A stretch of DNA of 24,641 bases from Utricularia gibba (lineage: Eukaryota; Streptophyta; Magnoliopsida; Lamiales; Lentibulariaceae), in assembly GCA_002189035.1 (NCBI GenBank), contig NEEC01000187.1, positions 1 to 24,641 on the forward strand, in the 5' to 3' direction. The notes beneath the pieces are model-generated. The model was given only the letters and a program-made list of their open reading frames with translations, had not been told where the DNA came from and did not search any database. This document shows, in pieces, positions 1-11,607 of the stretch; position 1 is the first letter of the stretch; each line of letters starts with the position of its first letter. A program made the translations under genes and the position numbers.

Positions 1-875
1 AAAATATAAATAATGTAAATACGTTAGTTATTAAAGCATATACTACATGTGAAAGTTTCTTAGTTTTTAATTTTATTAGCATTCGACCCTTAGTTATACT
101 TTGGATGGAGTGTGCATTTTTATTTTAATCATTTTAATTAGCATTCGATCCTTGGTTAAGATTCCAATCGAGTGTATATTTTTTATTTGAACGATTCTAT
201 TTGCATTCGATTCTAAGATATGATGCGGATCGAGCGTATATTTTTTATTTTAATATTTTTTATTGGCTTTCGGTCTTTAGACATGATTCGGATCGAGTGG
301 AGATGGTTTACTTGAAACTTGTGTTAACGCTCGATCCTTAGGAGCAATGTGGAGCGTGTTTACATTGCAAGGGCACACGGGCGTGGTTGTGCGTAAACAC
401 GCCCGTGTGGCATGCATTGTAATGTATGGCACACGTTCTAAATTGCTCCTAACGGTGGAACGCTAATTAAGATTTAAAATAAATGAATATGCACTCGATC
501 CAAAGTATACCTAAGGATCTAAGGCTAATAAAAATATGAGAGTGAAAAATATACGCTCGATCCGCAGCATACCTAACGTTCGAATGCTAATAAAAATATT
601 AAAATAAAAAATACGCGCTCGATCCGCATTATACTTAAGGATCGAATGATAATAAAAATATTTAAAGTAAAAAAATAGCAAATATGATCTGAATCATAAC
701 CAAGGATCGAATGCTAATTAAATTGACTAAAGTAAAAATACACACTCCATCCAAAGTACAACTGAGGATCAAATGGTAATAATTAAGTCAAAGAAGCTTT
801 CACAGTTATCCTACGGTTTAATAAATAATGTATTTCAATTATTTATAATTTAATAAACCTATATCATATGATTAT
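1..875. repeat. Foldback-like inverted repeat, unit 1 (left end cut by window)
   Basis: The left terminus is missing because the window starts about 24 bp inside it. The arms converge on an apical stem at 374-385 paired with 398-409 around a 12-base loop. Relative to the consensus stem, one base is lost from each side, so pairing is kept. The right terminus is the gattat at 870-875. Confidence 0.9.
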
Positions 876-1219
876 GATTAGAGATGGGCCTGGTTGGATC
901 CATTCAGGTTCGGACCCAACCCGATGAAATTCTGGGTATTACAGTTTGCATGACCCATGGGGTTGTCTTTCTGTTCAACCCGAACGGGTTAAACCCTACG
1001 GGTTTTGATTGGGCCCGAACCGAACCAAGGGTTTATCAATTTTATTTTTTATTTTTGGCTTATTGTATTTTATGGTTGTTTTTCTTTTTTTCCACGGCCG
1101 TATGGCCTTGTGGCTGCTGCTCGAGCACGCGGGCATTAACCAAGCCCATGTGGCCTCGTGGTGCTGCTGCGTATGCACACGGGCTGGGGGTCGCGCCGGG
1201 CATGAGCCAAAGTCAGTTT

Positions 1220-2126
1220 TAGCCCGGCGAAAAAAGGGATGCATTTCTTAGCGTTGGGTTATCACGAGCCGCCTAATTTTTTTTCGTGGAACACCATCTA
1301 GTTTTGTGGGGGGGCGCTCTCGAGGGGCCCTTGGCTTGGGCCCCGGGTTCGGTCTGGCTGATGAGCCCACTCTGGTCCCACTCGGCGAAAATCGTGACAC
1401 ATTTGTTGAAATTAGGATGTCACGTGCACCCAACACGGTTTTTTCAACAACACGCTTTATACTTGTGGAGACGCTCTCGGGGGGCACTCGAATCTTCCCA
1501 TACGTCGTACCAGGCTCGAGCGTAAAGTCATTGTAGCCCGGCAAAGAAAGTGATGCATTTTATTACTTTGGGTTGTCACGAGCCGCCTAAATGGTTTTCC
1601 ATGGAACACCTTCTAGTTTTGGGGGGGAGGGGAGCGGGCGCTGCGCCTCGTCCGGGCCCCGGGAGCCCGGTCCCGTCCGACTCGACGAAAATCGTGATGC
1701 ATTTGTTGAAGTTAGGATGTCACGAGAACCGCACACGTTTTTTTCAACAACACACTTTATACTTAAGGAGGAGCTCTCGGGGGGCACCCTGATCGGCCGG
1801 AGGTCGTGCCGAACTCGGGCCCAAAGTCAGCAGTAGCGCGCCAAAAAAAGTGATGCATTTATTAACGTTGGGTTGTGACGAGACGCGTATATGGTTTTTG
1901 AAGGAACACCTCCTCGTATTGAGGCGGGCGCTCTCGAGGGGCCCTTGGCCCGGGCCCCGGGTTCGGACGGGCTCATGGGCCCACTCGACGAAAATCATGA
2001 TGCATTTGTTGAAATTGGGATGTCACGTGCACCCCACATTTGTTGAGCGAGGACGGCCAATTTTAGAGACTCGATGGGCCATTCTTCGATCAGCGTCCTA
2101 CTATCTAGTTCAAACTCAAAGTCACA
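1220..2126 (+). repeat. GC-rich subrepeat block, unit 1
   Basis: Copies A, B and C start at 1220, 1534 and 1834. Private changes include gatgcattttattac in place of gatgcatttattaac at 1552 and gaactcggg for gaactcagg at about 1811. Confidence 0.88.
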
Positions 2127-2300
2127 TTATTCTTGCACAATTTCGTATGAATGAATATGGGATATGATCCGTTGGAAGCCAAGTGTTAGAGAATTTTACT
2201 GAATCTGCTGAGCAAGGGGTTGTGAGTTCATAGCTGTTGAAACCTCTCCAGGGTGGTGTTGGCGTGATGAGCTTTCTACAATGACAAAAAAAATATTTTT

Positions 2301-3180
2301 ATAATCATGTGATATATGTTTATTAAAATATAAATAATGTAAATACGTTAGTTATTAAAGCATATACTACATGTGAAAGTTTCTTAGTTTTTAATTTTAT
2401 TAGCATTCGACCCTTAGTTATACTTTGGATGGAGTGTGCATTTTTATTTTAATCATTTTAATTAGCATTCGATCCTTGGTTAAGATTCCAATCGAGTGTA
2501 TATTTTTTTATTTGAACGATTCTATTTGCATTCGATTCTAAGATATGATGCGGATCGAGCGTATATTTTTTATTTTAATATTTTTATTGGCTTTCGGTCT
2601 TTAGACATGATTCGGATCGAGTGGAGATGGTTTACTTGAAACTTGTGTTAACGCTCGATCCTTAGGAGCAATGTGGAGCGTGTTTACATTGCAAGGGCAC
2701 ACGGGCGTGGGTTGTGCGTAAACCACGCCCATGGCAAATGTAATAAAAACTGCTCCTAACGGTGGAACGCTAATTAAGATTTAAAATAAATGAATATGCA
2801 CTCGATCCAAAGTATACCTAAGGATCTAAGGCTAATAAAAATATGAGAGTGAAAAATATACGCTCGATCCGCAGCATACCTAACGTTCGAATGCTAATAA
2901 AAATATTAAAATAAAAAATACGCGCTCGATCCGCATTATACTTAAGGATCGAATGATAATAAAAATATTTAAAGTAAAAAAATAGCAAATATGATCTGAA
3001 TCATAACCAAGGATCGAATGCTAATTAAATTGACTAAAGTAAAAATACACACTCCATCCAAAGTACAACTGAGGATCAAATGGTAATAATTAAGTCAAAG
3101 AAGCTTTCAGTTATCCTACGGTTTAATAAATAATGTATTTCAATTATTTATAATTTAATAAACCTATATCATATGATTAT
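2301..3180. repeat. Foldback-like inverted repeat, unit 2 (880 bp)
   Basis: The termini ataatcatgtgatatatg (2301-) and catatgattat (-3180) are near-perfect inverted copies. The right side of the apex (2731-2750) is altered, so only an 8-bp GGGCGTGG/CCACGCCC stem remains and the outer apical pairing is lost. Confidence 0.93.
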
Positions 3181-4638
3181 GATTAGAGATGGGCCTGGTT
3201 GGATCCATTCAGGTTCGGACCCAACCCGATGAAATTCTGGGTATTACAGTTTGCATGACCCATGGGGTTGTCTTTCTGTTCAACCCGAACGGGTTAAACC
3301 CTACGGGTTTTGATTGGGCCCGAACCGAACCAAGGGTTTATCAATTTTATTTTTTATTTTTGGCTTATTGTATTTTATGGTTGTTTTTCTTTTTTTCCAC
3401 GGCCGTATGGCCTTGTGGCTGCTGCTCGAGCACGCGGGCATTAACCAAGCCCATGTGGCCTCGTGGTGCTGCTGCGTATGCACACGGGCTGGGGGTCGCG
3501 CCGGGCATGAGCCCAAAGTCAGTTTTAGCCCGGCGAAAAAAGGGATGCATTTCTTAGCGTTGGGTTATCACGAGCCGCCTAATTTTTTTTCGTGGAACAC
3601 CATCTAGTTTTGTGGGGGGGCGCTCTCGAGGGGCCCTTGGCTTGGGCCCGGGTTCGGTCTGGCTGATGAGCCCACTCTGGTCCCACTCGGCGAAAATCGT
3701 GACACATTTGTTGAAATTAGGATGTCACGTGCACCCAACACGGTTTTTTCAACAACACGCTTTATACTTGTGGAGACGCTCTCGGGGGGCACTCGAATCT
3801 TCCCATACGTCGTACCAGGCTCGAGCGTAAAGTCATTGTAGCCCGGCAAAGAAAGTGATGCATTTATTAACTTTGGGTTGTCACGAGCCGCCTAAATGGT
3901 TTTCCATGGAACACCTTCTAGTTTTGGGGGGGAGGGGAGCGGCGCTGCGCCTCGTCCGGGCCCCGGGAGCCCGGTCCCGTCCGACTCGACGAAAATCGTG
4001 ATGCATTTGTTGAAGTTAGGATGTCACGAGAACCGCACACGGTTTTTTTCAACAACACACTTTATACTTAAGGAGGAGCTCTCGGTGGGGCACCCTGATC
4101 GAGCCGGAGGTCGTGCCGAACTCAGGCCCAAAGTCAGCAGTAGCGCGCCAAAAAAAGTGATGCATTTATTAACGTTGGGTTGTGACGAGACGCGTATATG
4201 GTTTTTGAAGGAACACCTCCTCGTATTGAGGCGGGCGCTCTCGAGGGGCCCTTGGCCCGGGCCCCGGGTTCGGACGGGCTCATGGGCCCACTCGACGAAA
4301 ATCATGATGCATTTGTTGAAATTGGGATGTCACGTGCACCCCACATTTGTTGAGCGAGGACGGCCAATTTTAGAGACTCGATGGGCCATTCTTCGATCAG
4401 CGTCCTACTATCTAGTTCAAACTCAAAGTCACATTATTCTTGCACAATTTCGTATGAATGAATATGGGATATGATCCGTTGGAAGCCCAAGTGTTAGAGA
4501 ATTTTACTGAATCTGCTGAGCAAGGGGTTGTGAGTTCATAACAGCTGTTGAAACCTCTCCAGGGTGGTGTGCGTGGCGTGATGAGCTTTCTACAATGACA
4601 AAAAAAATATTTTTATAATCATGTGATATATGTTTATT
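2325..4638 (+). repeat. Macrosatellite unit 2 (2314 bp)
   Basis: This is the shortest complete unit. The right side of the foldback apex is replaced by a shorter, different sequence at 2731-2750. A CA is missing in the agctttcagtt motif near 3107. The GC half has shortened G and C runs at 3645-3652 and 3936-3942. Like unit 1 it has gggcctggttgg (one G fewer) at the start of the GGGTT-rich segment. Confidence 0.95.
3526..4433 (+). repeat. GC-rich subrepeat block, unit 2
   Basis: Copies start at 3526, 3839 and 4141. A C lost in copy A and a G lost in copy B shift the local frames. Confidence 0.88.
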
Positions 4639-5500
4639 AAAATATAAATAATGTAAATACGTTAGTTATTAAAGCATATACTACATGTGAAAGTTTCTTA
4701 GTTTTTAATTTTATTAGCATTCGACCCTTAGTTATACTTTGGATGGAGTGTGCATTTTTATTTTAATCATTTTAATTAGCATTCGATCCTTGGTTAAGAT
4801 TCCAATCGAGTGTATATTTTTTATTTGAACGATTCTATTTGCATTCGATTCTAAGATATGATGCGGATCGAGCGTATATTTTTTATTTTAATATTTTTAT
4901 TGGCTTTCGGTCTTTAGACATGATTCGGATCGAGTGGAGATGGTTTACTTGAAACTTGTGTTAACGCTCGATCCTTAGGAGCAATGTGGAGCGTGTTTAC
5001 ATTGCAAGGGCACACGGGCGTGGGTTGTGCGTAAACCACGCCCGTGTGGCATGGCATTGTAATGTATACACGTTCTAAATTGCTCCTAACGGTGGAACGC
5101 TAATTAAGATTTAAAATAAATGAATATGCACTCGATCCAAAGTATACCTAAGGATCTAAGGCTAATAAAAATATGAGAGTGAAAAATATACGCTCGATCC
5201 GCAGCATACCTAACGTTCGAATGCTAATAAAAATATTACGCGCTCGATCCGCATTATACTTAAGGATCGAATGATAATAAAAATATTTAAAGTAAAAAAA
5301 TAGCAAATATGATCTGAATCATAACCAAGGATCGAATGCTAATTAAATTGACTAAAGTAAAAATACACACTCCATCCAAAGTACAACTGAGGATCAAATG
5401 GTAATAATTAAGTCAAAGAAGCTTTCACAGTTATCCTACGGTTTAATAAATAATGTATTTCAATTATTTATAATTTAATAAACCTATATCATATGATTAT
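4615..5500. repeat. Foldback-like inverted repeat, unit 3 (886 bp)
   Basis: Consensus apex and termini. It is 13 bp short in the A-rich spacer between two right-arm subrepeats near 5235. Confidence 0.94.
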
Positions 5501-6955
5501 GATTAGAGATGGGCCTGGGTTGGATCCATTCAGGTTCGGACCCAACCCGATGAAATTCTGGGTATTACAGTTTGCATGACCCATGGGGTTGTCTTTCTGT
5601 TCAACCCGAACGGGTTAAACCCTACGGGTTTTGATTGGGCCCGAACCGAACCAAGGGTTTATCAATTTTATTTTTTATTTTTGGCTTATTGTATTTTATG
5701 GTTGTTTTTCTTTTTTCCACGGCCGTATGGCCTTGTGGCTGCTGCTCGAGCACGCGGGCATTAACCAAGCCCATGTGGCCTCGTGGTGCTGCTGCGTATG
5801 CACACGGGCTGGGGGTCGCGCCGGGCATGAGCCCAAAGTCAGTTTTAGCCCGGCGAAAAAAGGGATGCATTTCTTAGCGTTGGGTTATCACGAGCCGCCT
5901 AATTTTTTTTCGTGGAACACCATCTAGTTTTGTGGGGGGGCGCTCTCGAGGGGCCCTTGGCTTGGGCCCCGGGTTCGGTCTGGCTGATGAGCCCACTCTG
6001 GTCCCACTCGGCGAAAATCGTGACACATTTGTTGAAATTAGGATGTCACGTGCACCCAACACGGTTTTTTCAACAACACGCTTTATACTTGTGGAGACGC
6101 TCTCGGGGGGCACTCGAATCTTCCCATACGTCGTACCAGGCTCGAGCGTAAAGTCATTGTAGCCCGGCAAAGAAAGTGATGCATTTATTAACTTTGGGTT
6201 GTCACGAGCCGCCTAAATGGTTTTCCATGGAACACCTTCTAGTTTTGGGGGGGAGGGGAGCGGGCGCTGCGCCTCGTCCGGGCCCGGGAGCCCGGTCCCG
6301 TCCGACTCGACGAAAATCGTGATGCATTTGTTGAAGTTAGGATGTCACGAGAACCGCACACGTTTTTTTCAACAACACACTTTATACTTAAGGAGGAGCT
6401 CTCGGTGGGGCACCCTGATCGGCCGGAGGTCGTGCCGAACTCAGGCCCAAAGTCAGCAGTAGCGCGCCAAAAAAAGTGATGCATTTATTAACGTTGGGTT
6501 GTGACGAGACGCGTATATGGTTTTTGAAGGAACACCTCCTCGTATTGAGGCGGGCGCTCTCGAGGGGCCCTTGGCCCGGGCCCCGGGTTCGGACGGGCTC
6601 ATGGGCCACTCGACGAAAATCATGATGCATTTGTTGAAATTGGGATGTCACGTGCACCCCACATTTGTTGAGCGAGGACGGCCAATTTTAGAGACTCGAT
6701 GGGCCATTCTTCGATCAGCGTCCTACTATCTAGTTCAAACTCAAAGTCACATTATTCTTGCACAATTTCGTATGAATGAATATGGGATATGATCCGTTGG
6801 AAGCCAAGTGTTAGAGAATTTTACTGAATCTGCTGAGCAAGGGGTTGTGAGTTCATAACAGCTGTTGAAACCTCTCCAGGGTGGTGTGCGTGGCGTGATG
6901 AGCTTTCTACAATGACAAAAAAAATATTTTTATAATCATGTGATATATGTTTATT
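4639..6955 (+). repeat. Macrosatellite unit 3 (2317 bp)
   Basis: It carries a 13-bp deletion in an A-rich spacer of the right foldback arm at about 5231-5238. It shares with unit 1 the variants gatcggccgg, aagccaag and cacacg followed by T7 (others have cacacgg followed by T7). Single-base losses in C runs at 6281-6290 and 6603-6609 break the reading frame that is open in units 4, 6 and 10. Confidence 0.95.
5846..6751 (+). repeat. GC-rich subrepeat block, unit 3
   Basis: Copies start at 5846, 6160 and 6460. It carries the variant set shared with unit 1 and two C-run losses. Confidence 0.88.
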
Positions 6956-7815
6956 AAAATATAAATAATGTAAATACGTTAGTTATTAAAGCATATACTA
7001 CATGTGAAAGTTTCTTAGTTTTTAATTTTATTAGCATTCGACCCTTAGTTATACTTTGGATGGAGTGTGCATTTTTATTTTAATCATTTTAATTAGCATT
7101 CGATCCTTGGTTAAGATTCCAATCGAGTGTATATTTTTTATTTGAACGATTCTATTTGCATTCGATTCTAAGATATGATGCGGATCGAGCGTATATTTTT
7201 TATTTTAATATTTTTATTGGCTTTCGGTCTTTAGACATGATTCGGATCGAGTGGAGATGGTTTACTTGAAACTTGTGTTAACGCTCGATCCTTAGGAGCA
7301 ATGTGGAGCGTGTTTACATTGCAAGGGCACACGGGCGTGGGTTGTGCGTAAACCACGCCCGTGTGGCATGGCATTGTAATGTATACACGTTCTAAATTGC
7401 TCCTAACGGTGGAACGCTAATTAAGATTTAAAATAAATGAATATGCACTCGATCCAAAGTATACCTAAGGATCTAAGGCTAATAAAAATATGAGAGTGAA
7501 AAATATACGCTCGATCCGCAGCATACCTAACGTTCGAATGCTAATAAAAAATACGCGCTCGATCCGCATTATACTTAAGGATCGAATGATAATAAAAATA
7601 TTTAAAGTAAAAAAATAGCAAATATGATCTGAATCATAACCAAGGATCGAATGCTAATTAAATTGACTAAAGTAAAAATACACACTCCATCCAAAGTACA
7701 ACTGAGGATCAAATGGTAATAATTAAGTCAAAGAAGCTTTCACAGTTATCCTACGGTTTAATAAATAATGTATTTCAATTATTTATAATTTAATAAACCT
7801 ATATCATATGATTAT
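6932..7815. repeat. Foldback-like inverted repeat, unit 4 (884 bp)
   Basis: Consensus apex and termini. It is short by 14 bp near 7547, at the same right-arm spacer as unit 3. Confidence 0.94.
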
Positions 7816-9276
7816 GATTAGAGATGGGCCTGGGTTGGATCCATTCAGGTTCGGACCCAACCCGATGAAATTCTGGGTATTACAGTTTGCATGACCCATG
7901 GGGTTGTCTTTCTGTTCAACCCGAACGGGTTAAACCCTACGGGTTTTGATTGGGCCCGAACCGAACCAAGGGTTTATCAATTTTATTTTTTATTTTTGGC
8001 TTATTGTATTTTATGGTTGTTTTTCTTTTTTTCCACGGCCGTATGGCCTTGTGGCTGCTGCTCGAGCACGCGGGCATTAACCAAGCCCATGTGGCCTCGT
8101 GGTGCTGCTGCGTATGCACACGGGCTGGGGGTCGCGCCGGGCATGAGCCCAAAGTCAGTTTTAGCCCGGCGAAAAAAGGGATGCATTTCTTAGCGTTGGG
8201 TTATCACGAGCCGCCTAATTTTTTTTCGTGGAACACCATCTAGTTTTGTGGGGGGGCGCTCTCGAGGGGCCCTTGGCTTGGGCCCCGGGTTCGGTCTGGC
8301 TGATGAGCCCACTCTGGTCCCACTCGGCGAAAATCGTGACACATTTGTTGAAATTAGGATGTCACGTGCACCCAACACGGTTTTTTCAACAACACGCTTT
8401 ATACTTGTGGAGACGCTCTCGGGGGGCACTCGAATCTTCCCATACGTCGTACCAGGCTCGAGCGTAAAGTCATTGTAGCCCGGCAAAGAAAGTGATGCAT
8501 TTATTAACTTTGGGTTGTCACGAGCCGCCTAAATGGTTTTCCATGGAACACCTTCTAGTTTTGGGGGGGAGGGGAGCGGGCGCTGCGCCTCGTCCGGGCC
8601 CCGGGAGCCCGGTCCCGTCCGACTCGACGAAAATCGTGATGCATTTGTTGAAGTTAGGATGTCACGAGAACCGCACACGGTTTTTTTCAACAACACACTT
8701 TATACTTAAGGAGGAGCTCTCGGTGGGGCACCCTGATCGAGCCGGAGGTCGTGCCGAACTCAGGCCCAAAGTCAGCAGTAGCGCGCCAAAAAAAGTGATG
8801 CATTTATTAACGTTGGGTTGTGACGAGACGCGTATATGGTTTTTGAAGGAACACCTCCTCGTATTGAGGCGGGCGCTCTCGAGGGGCCCTTGGCCCGGGC
8901 CCCGGGTTCGGACGGGCTCATGGGCCCACTCGACGAAAATCATGATGCATTTGTTGAAATTGGGATGTCACGTGCACCCCACATTTGTTGAGCGAGGACG
9001 GCCAATTTTAGAGACTCGATGGGCCATTCTTCGATCAGCGTCCTACTATCTAGTTCAAACTCAAAGTCACATTATTCTTGCACAATTTCGTATGAATGAA
9101 TATGGGATATGATCCGTTGGAAGCCCAAGTGTTAGAGAATTTTACTGAATCTGCTGAGCAAGGGGTTGTGAGTTCATAACAGCTGTTGAAACCTCTCCAG
9201 GGTGGTGTGCGTGGCGTGATGAGCTTTCTACAATGACAAAAAAAATATTTTTATAATCATGTGATATATGTTTATT
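6956..9276 (+). repeat. Macrosatellite unit 4 (2321 bp)
   Basis: It has a 14-bp deletion at about 7543-7552, in the same A-rich spacer of the right foldback arm that is shortened in unit 3 but with different endpoints. Otherwise it follows the majority sequence of units 5-10, and it carries the full 206-codon forward frame in its GC half. Confidence 0.95.
8162..9071 (+). repeat. GC-rich subrepeat block, unit 4
   Basis: Copies start at 8162, 8476 and 8779. The G run of copy B is seven long (8563-8569) and sits next to two further G runs. Confidence 0.88.
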
Positions 9277-10151
9277 AAAATATAAATAATGTAAATACGT
9301 TAGTTATTAAAGCATATACTACATGTGAAAGTTTCTTAGTTTTTAATTTTATTAGCATTCGACCCTTAGTTATACTTTGGATGGAGTGTGCATTTTTATT
9401 TTAATCATTTTAATTAGCATTCGATCCTTGGTTAAGATTCCAATCGAGTGTATATTTTTTATTTGAACGATTCTATTTGCATTCGATTCTAAGATATGAT
9501 GCGGATCGAGCGTATATTTTTTATTTTAATATTTTTATTGGCTTTCGGTCTTTAGACATGATTCGGATCGAGTGGAGATGGTTTACTTGAAACTTGTGTT
9601 AACGCTCGATCCTTAGGAGCAATGTGGAGCGTGTTTACATTGCAAGGGCACACGGGCGTGGGTTGTGCGTAAACCACGCCCGTGTGGCATGGCATTGTAA
9701 TGTATACACGTTCTAAATTGCTCCTAACGGTGGAACGCTAATTAAGATTTAAAATAAATGAATATGCACTCGATCCAAAGTATACCTAAGGATCTAAGGC
9801 TAATAAAAATATGAGAGTGAAAAATATACGCTCGATCCGCAGCATACCTAACGTTCGAATGCTAATAAAAAATATTAAAATAAAAAATACGCGCTCGATC
9901 CGCATTATACTTAAGGATCGAATGATAATAAAAATATTTAAAGTAAAAAAATAGCAAATATGATCTGAATCATAACCAAGGATCGAATGCTAATTAAATT
10001 GACTAAAGTAAAAATACACACTCCATCCAAAGTACAACTGAGGATCAAATGGTAATAATTAAGTCAAAGAAGCTTTCACAGTTATCCTACGGTTTAATAA
10101 ATAATGTATTTCAATTATTTATAATTTAATAAACCTATATCATATGATTAT
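9253..10151. repeat. Foldback-like inverted repeat, unit 5 (899 bp)
   Basis: Full-length consensus copy, matching units 6-9 in length, with an intact apical stem and the 5-left/6-right arrangement of 62-bp subrepeats. Confidence 0.95.
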
Positions 10152-11607
10152 GATTAGAGATGGGCCTGGGTTGGATCCATTCAGGTTCGGACCCAACCCG
10201 ATGAAATTCTGGGTATTACAGTTTGCATGACCCATGGGGTTGTCTTTCTGTTCAACCCGAACGGGTTAAACCCTACGGGTTTTGATTGGGCCCGAACCGA
10301 ACCAAGGGTTTATCAATTTTATTTTTATTTTTGGCTTATTGTATTTTATGGTTGTTTTTTTTTTTCCACGGCCGTATGGCCTTGTGGCTGCTGCTCGAGC
10401 ACGCGGGCATTAACCAAGCCCATGTGGCCTCGTGGTGCTGCTGCGTATGCACACGGGCTGGGGGTCGCGCCGGGCATGAGCCCAAAGTCAGTTTTAGCCC
10501 GGCGAAAAAAGGGATGCATTTCTTAGCGTTGGGTTATCACGAGCCGCCTAATTTTTTTTCGTGGAACACCATCTAGTTTTGTGGGGGGGCGCTCTCGAGG
10601 GGCCCTTGGCTTGGGCCCCGGGTTCGGTCTGGCTGATGAGCCCACTCTGGTCCCACTCGGCGAAAATCGTGACACATTTGTTGAAATTAGGATGTCACGT
10701 GCACCCAACACGGTTTTTTCAACAACACGCTTTATACTTGTGGAGACGCTCTCGGGGGGCACTCGAATCTTCCCATACGTCGTACCAGGCTCGAGCGTAA
10801 AGTCATTGTAGCCCGGCAAAGAAAGTGATGCATTTATTAACTTTGGGTTGTCACGAGCCGCCTAAATGGTTTTCCATGGAACACCTTCTAGTTTTGGGGG
10901 GGAGGGGAGCGGGCGCTGCGCCTCGTCCGGGCCCCGGGAGCCCGGTCCCGTCCGACTCGACGAAAATCGTGATGCATTTGTTGAAGTTAGGATGTCACGA
11001 GAACCGCACACGGTTTTTTTCAACAACACACTTTATACTTAAGGAGGAGCTCTCGGGGGGCACCCTGATCGAGCCGGAGGTCGTGCCGAACTCAGGCCCA
11101 AAGTCAGCAGTAGCGCGCCAAAAAAAGTGATGCATTTATTAACGTTGGGTTGTGACGAGACGCGTATATGGTTTTTGAAGGAACACCTCCTCGTATTGAG
11201 GCGGGCGCTCTCGAGGGGCCCTTGGCCCGGGCCCCGGGTTCGGACGGGCTCATGGGCCCACTCGACGAAAATCATGATGCATTTGTTGAAATTGGGATGT
11301 CACGTGCACCCCACATTTGTTGAGCGAGGACGGCCAATTTTAGAGACTCGATGGGCCATTCTTCGATCAGCGTCCTACTATCTAGTTCAAACTCAAAGTC
11401 ACATTATTCTTGCACAATTTCGTATGAATGAATATGGGATATGATCCGTTGGAAGCCCAAGTGTTAGAGAATTTTACTGAATCTGCTGAGCAAGGGGTTG
11501 TGAGTTCATAACAGCTGTTGAAACCTCTCCAGGGTGGTGTGCGTGGCGTGATGAGCTTTCTACAATGACAAAAAAAATTTTTTATAATCATGTGATATAT
11601 GTTTATT
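9277..11607 (+). repeat. Macrosatellite unit 5 (2331 bp)
   Basis: Majority type. Local differences are a shortened T-rich tract at 10316-10335, an uninterrupted T run at 10352-10365 where other copies have a C, a TG loss at about 11055 that shifts the forward frame, and an altered A/T run just upstream of the next foldback at about 11571-11583. Confidence 0.95.
10495..11403 (+). repeat. GC-rich subrepeat block, unit 5
   Basis: Copies start at 10495, 10809 and 11111. The end of copy B reads ctctcggggggcac rather than ctctcggtggggcac, as in unit 1. Confidence 0.88.

Larger units (their letters stand above)
1..2324 (+). repeat. Macrosatellite unit 1 (2324 bp)
   Basis: Unit phase is set by the window start; the unit's foldback actually begins 24 bp upstream, outside the window. 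This is among the most divergent units. Its apical stem has lost one base on each side (374-409). It carries gatcggccgg where units 2 and 4-10 have gatcgagccgg, has one C fewer at aagccaag near 2178, and lacks three bases ahead of gctgttg near 2234. It shares the first two variants with unit 3 but not with unit 2. Confidence 0.95.

Noticed and set aside
884-1251. Open frames of 80-122 codons across the GGGTT-rich segment and T-rich tract, in all three forward frames and in reverse
   Set aside because: They shift between frames from unit to unit as the T run changes length, and their hydrophobic stretch is just translated poly-T. No domain and no stable start.
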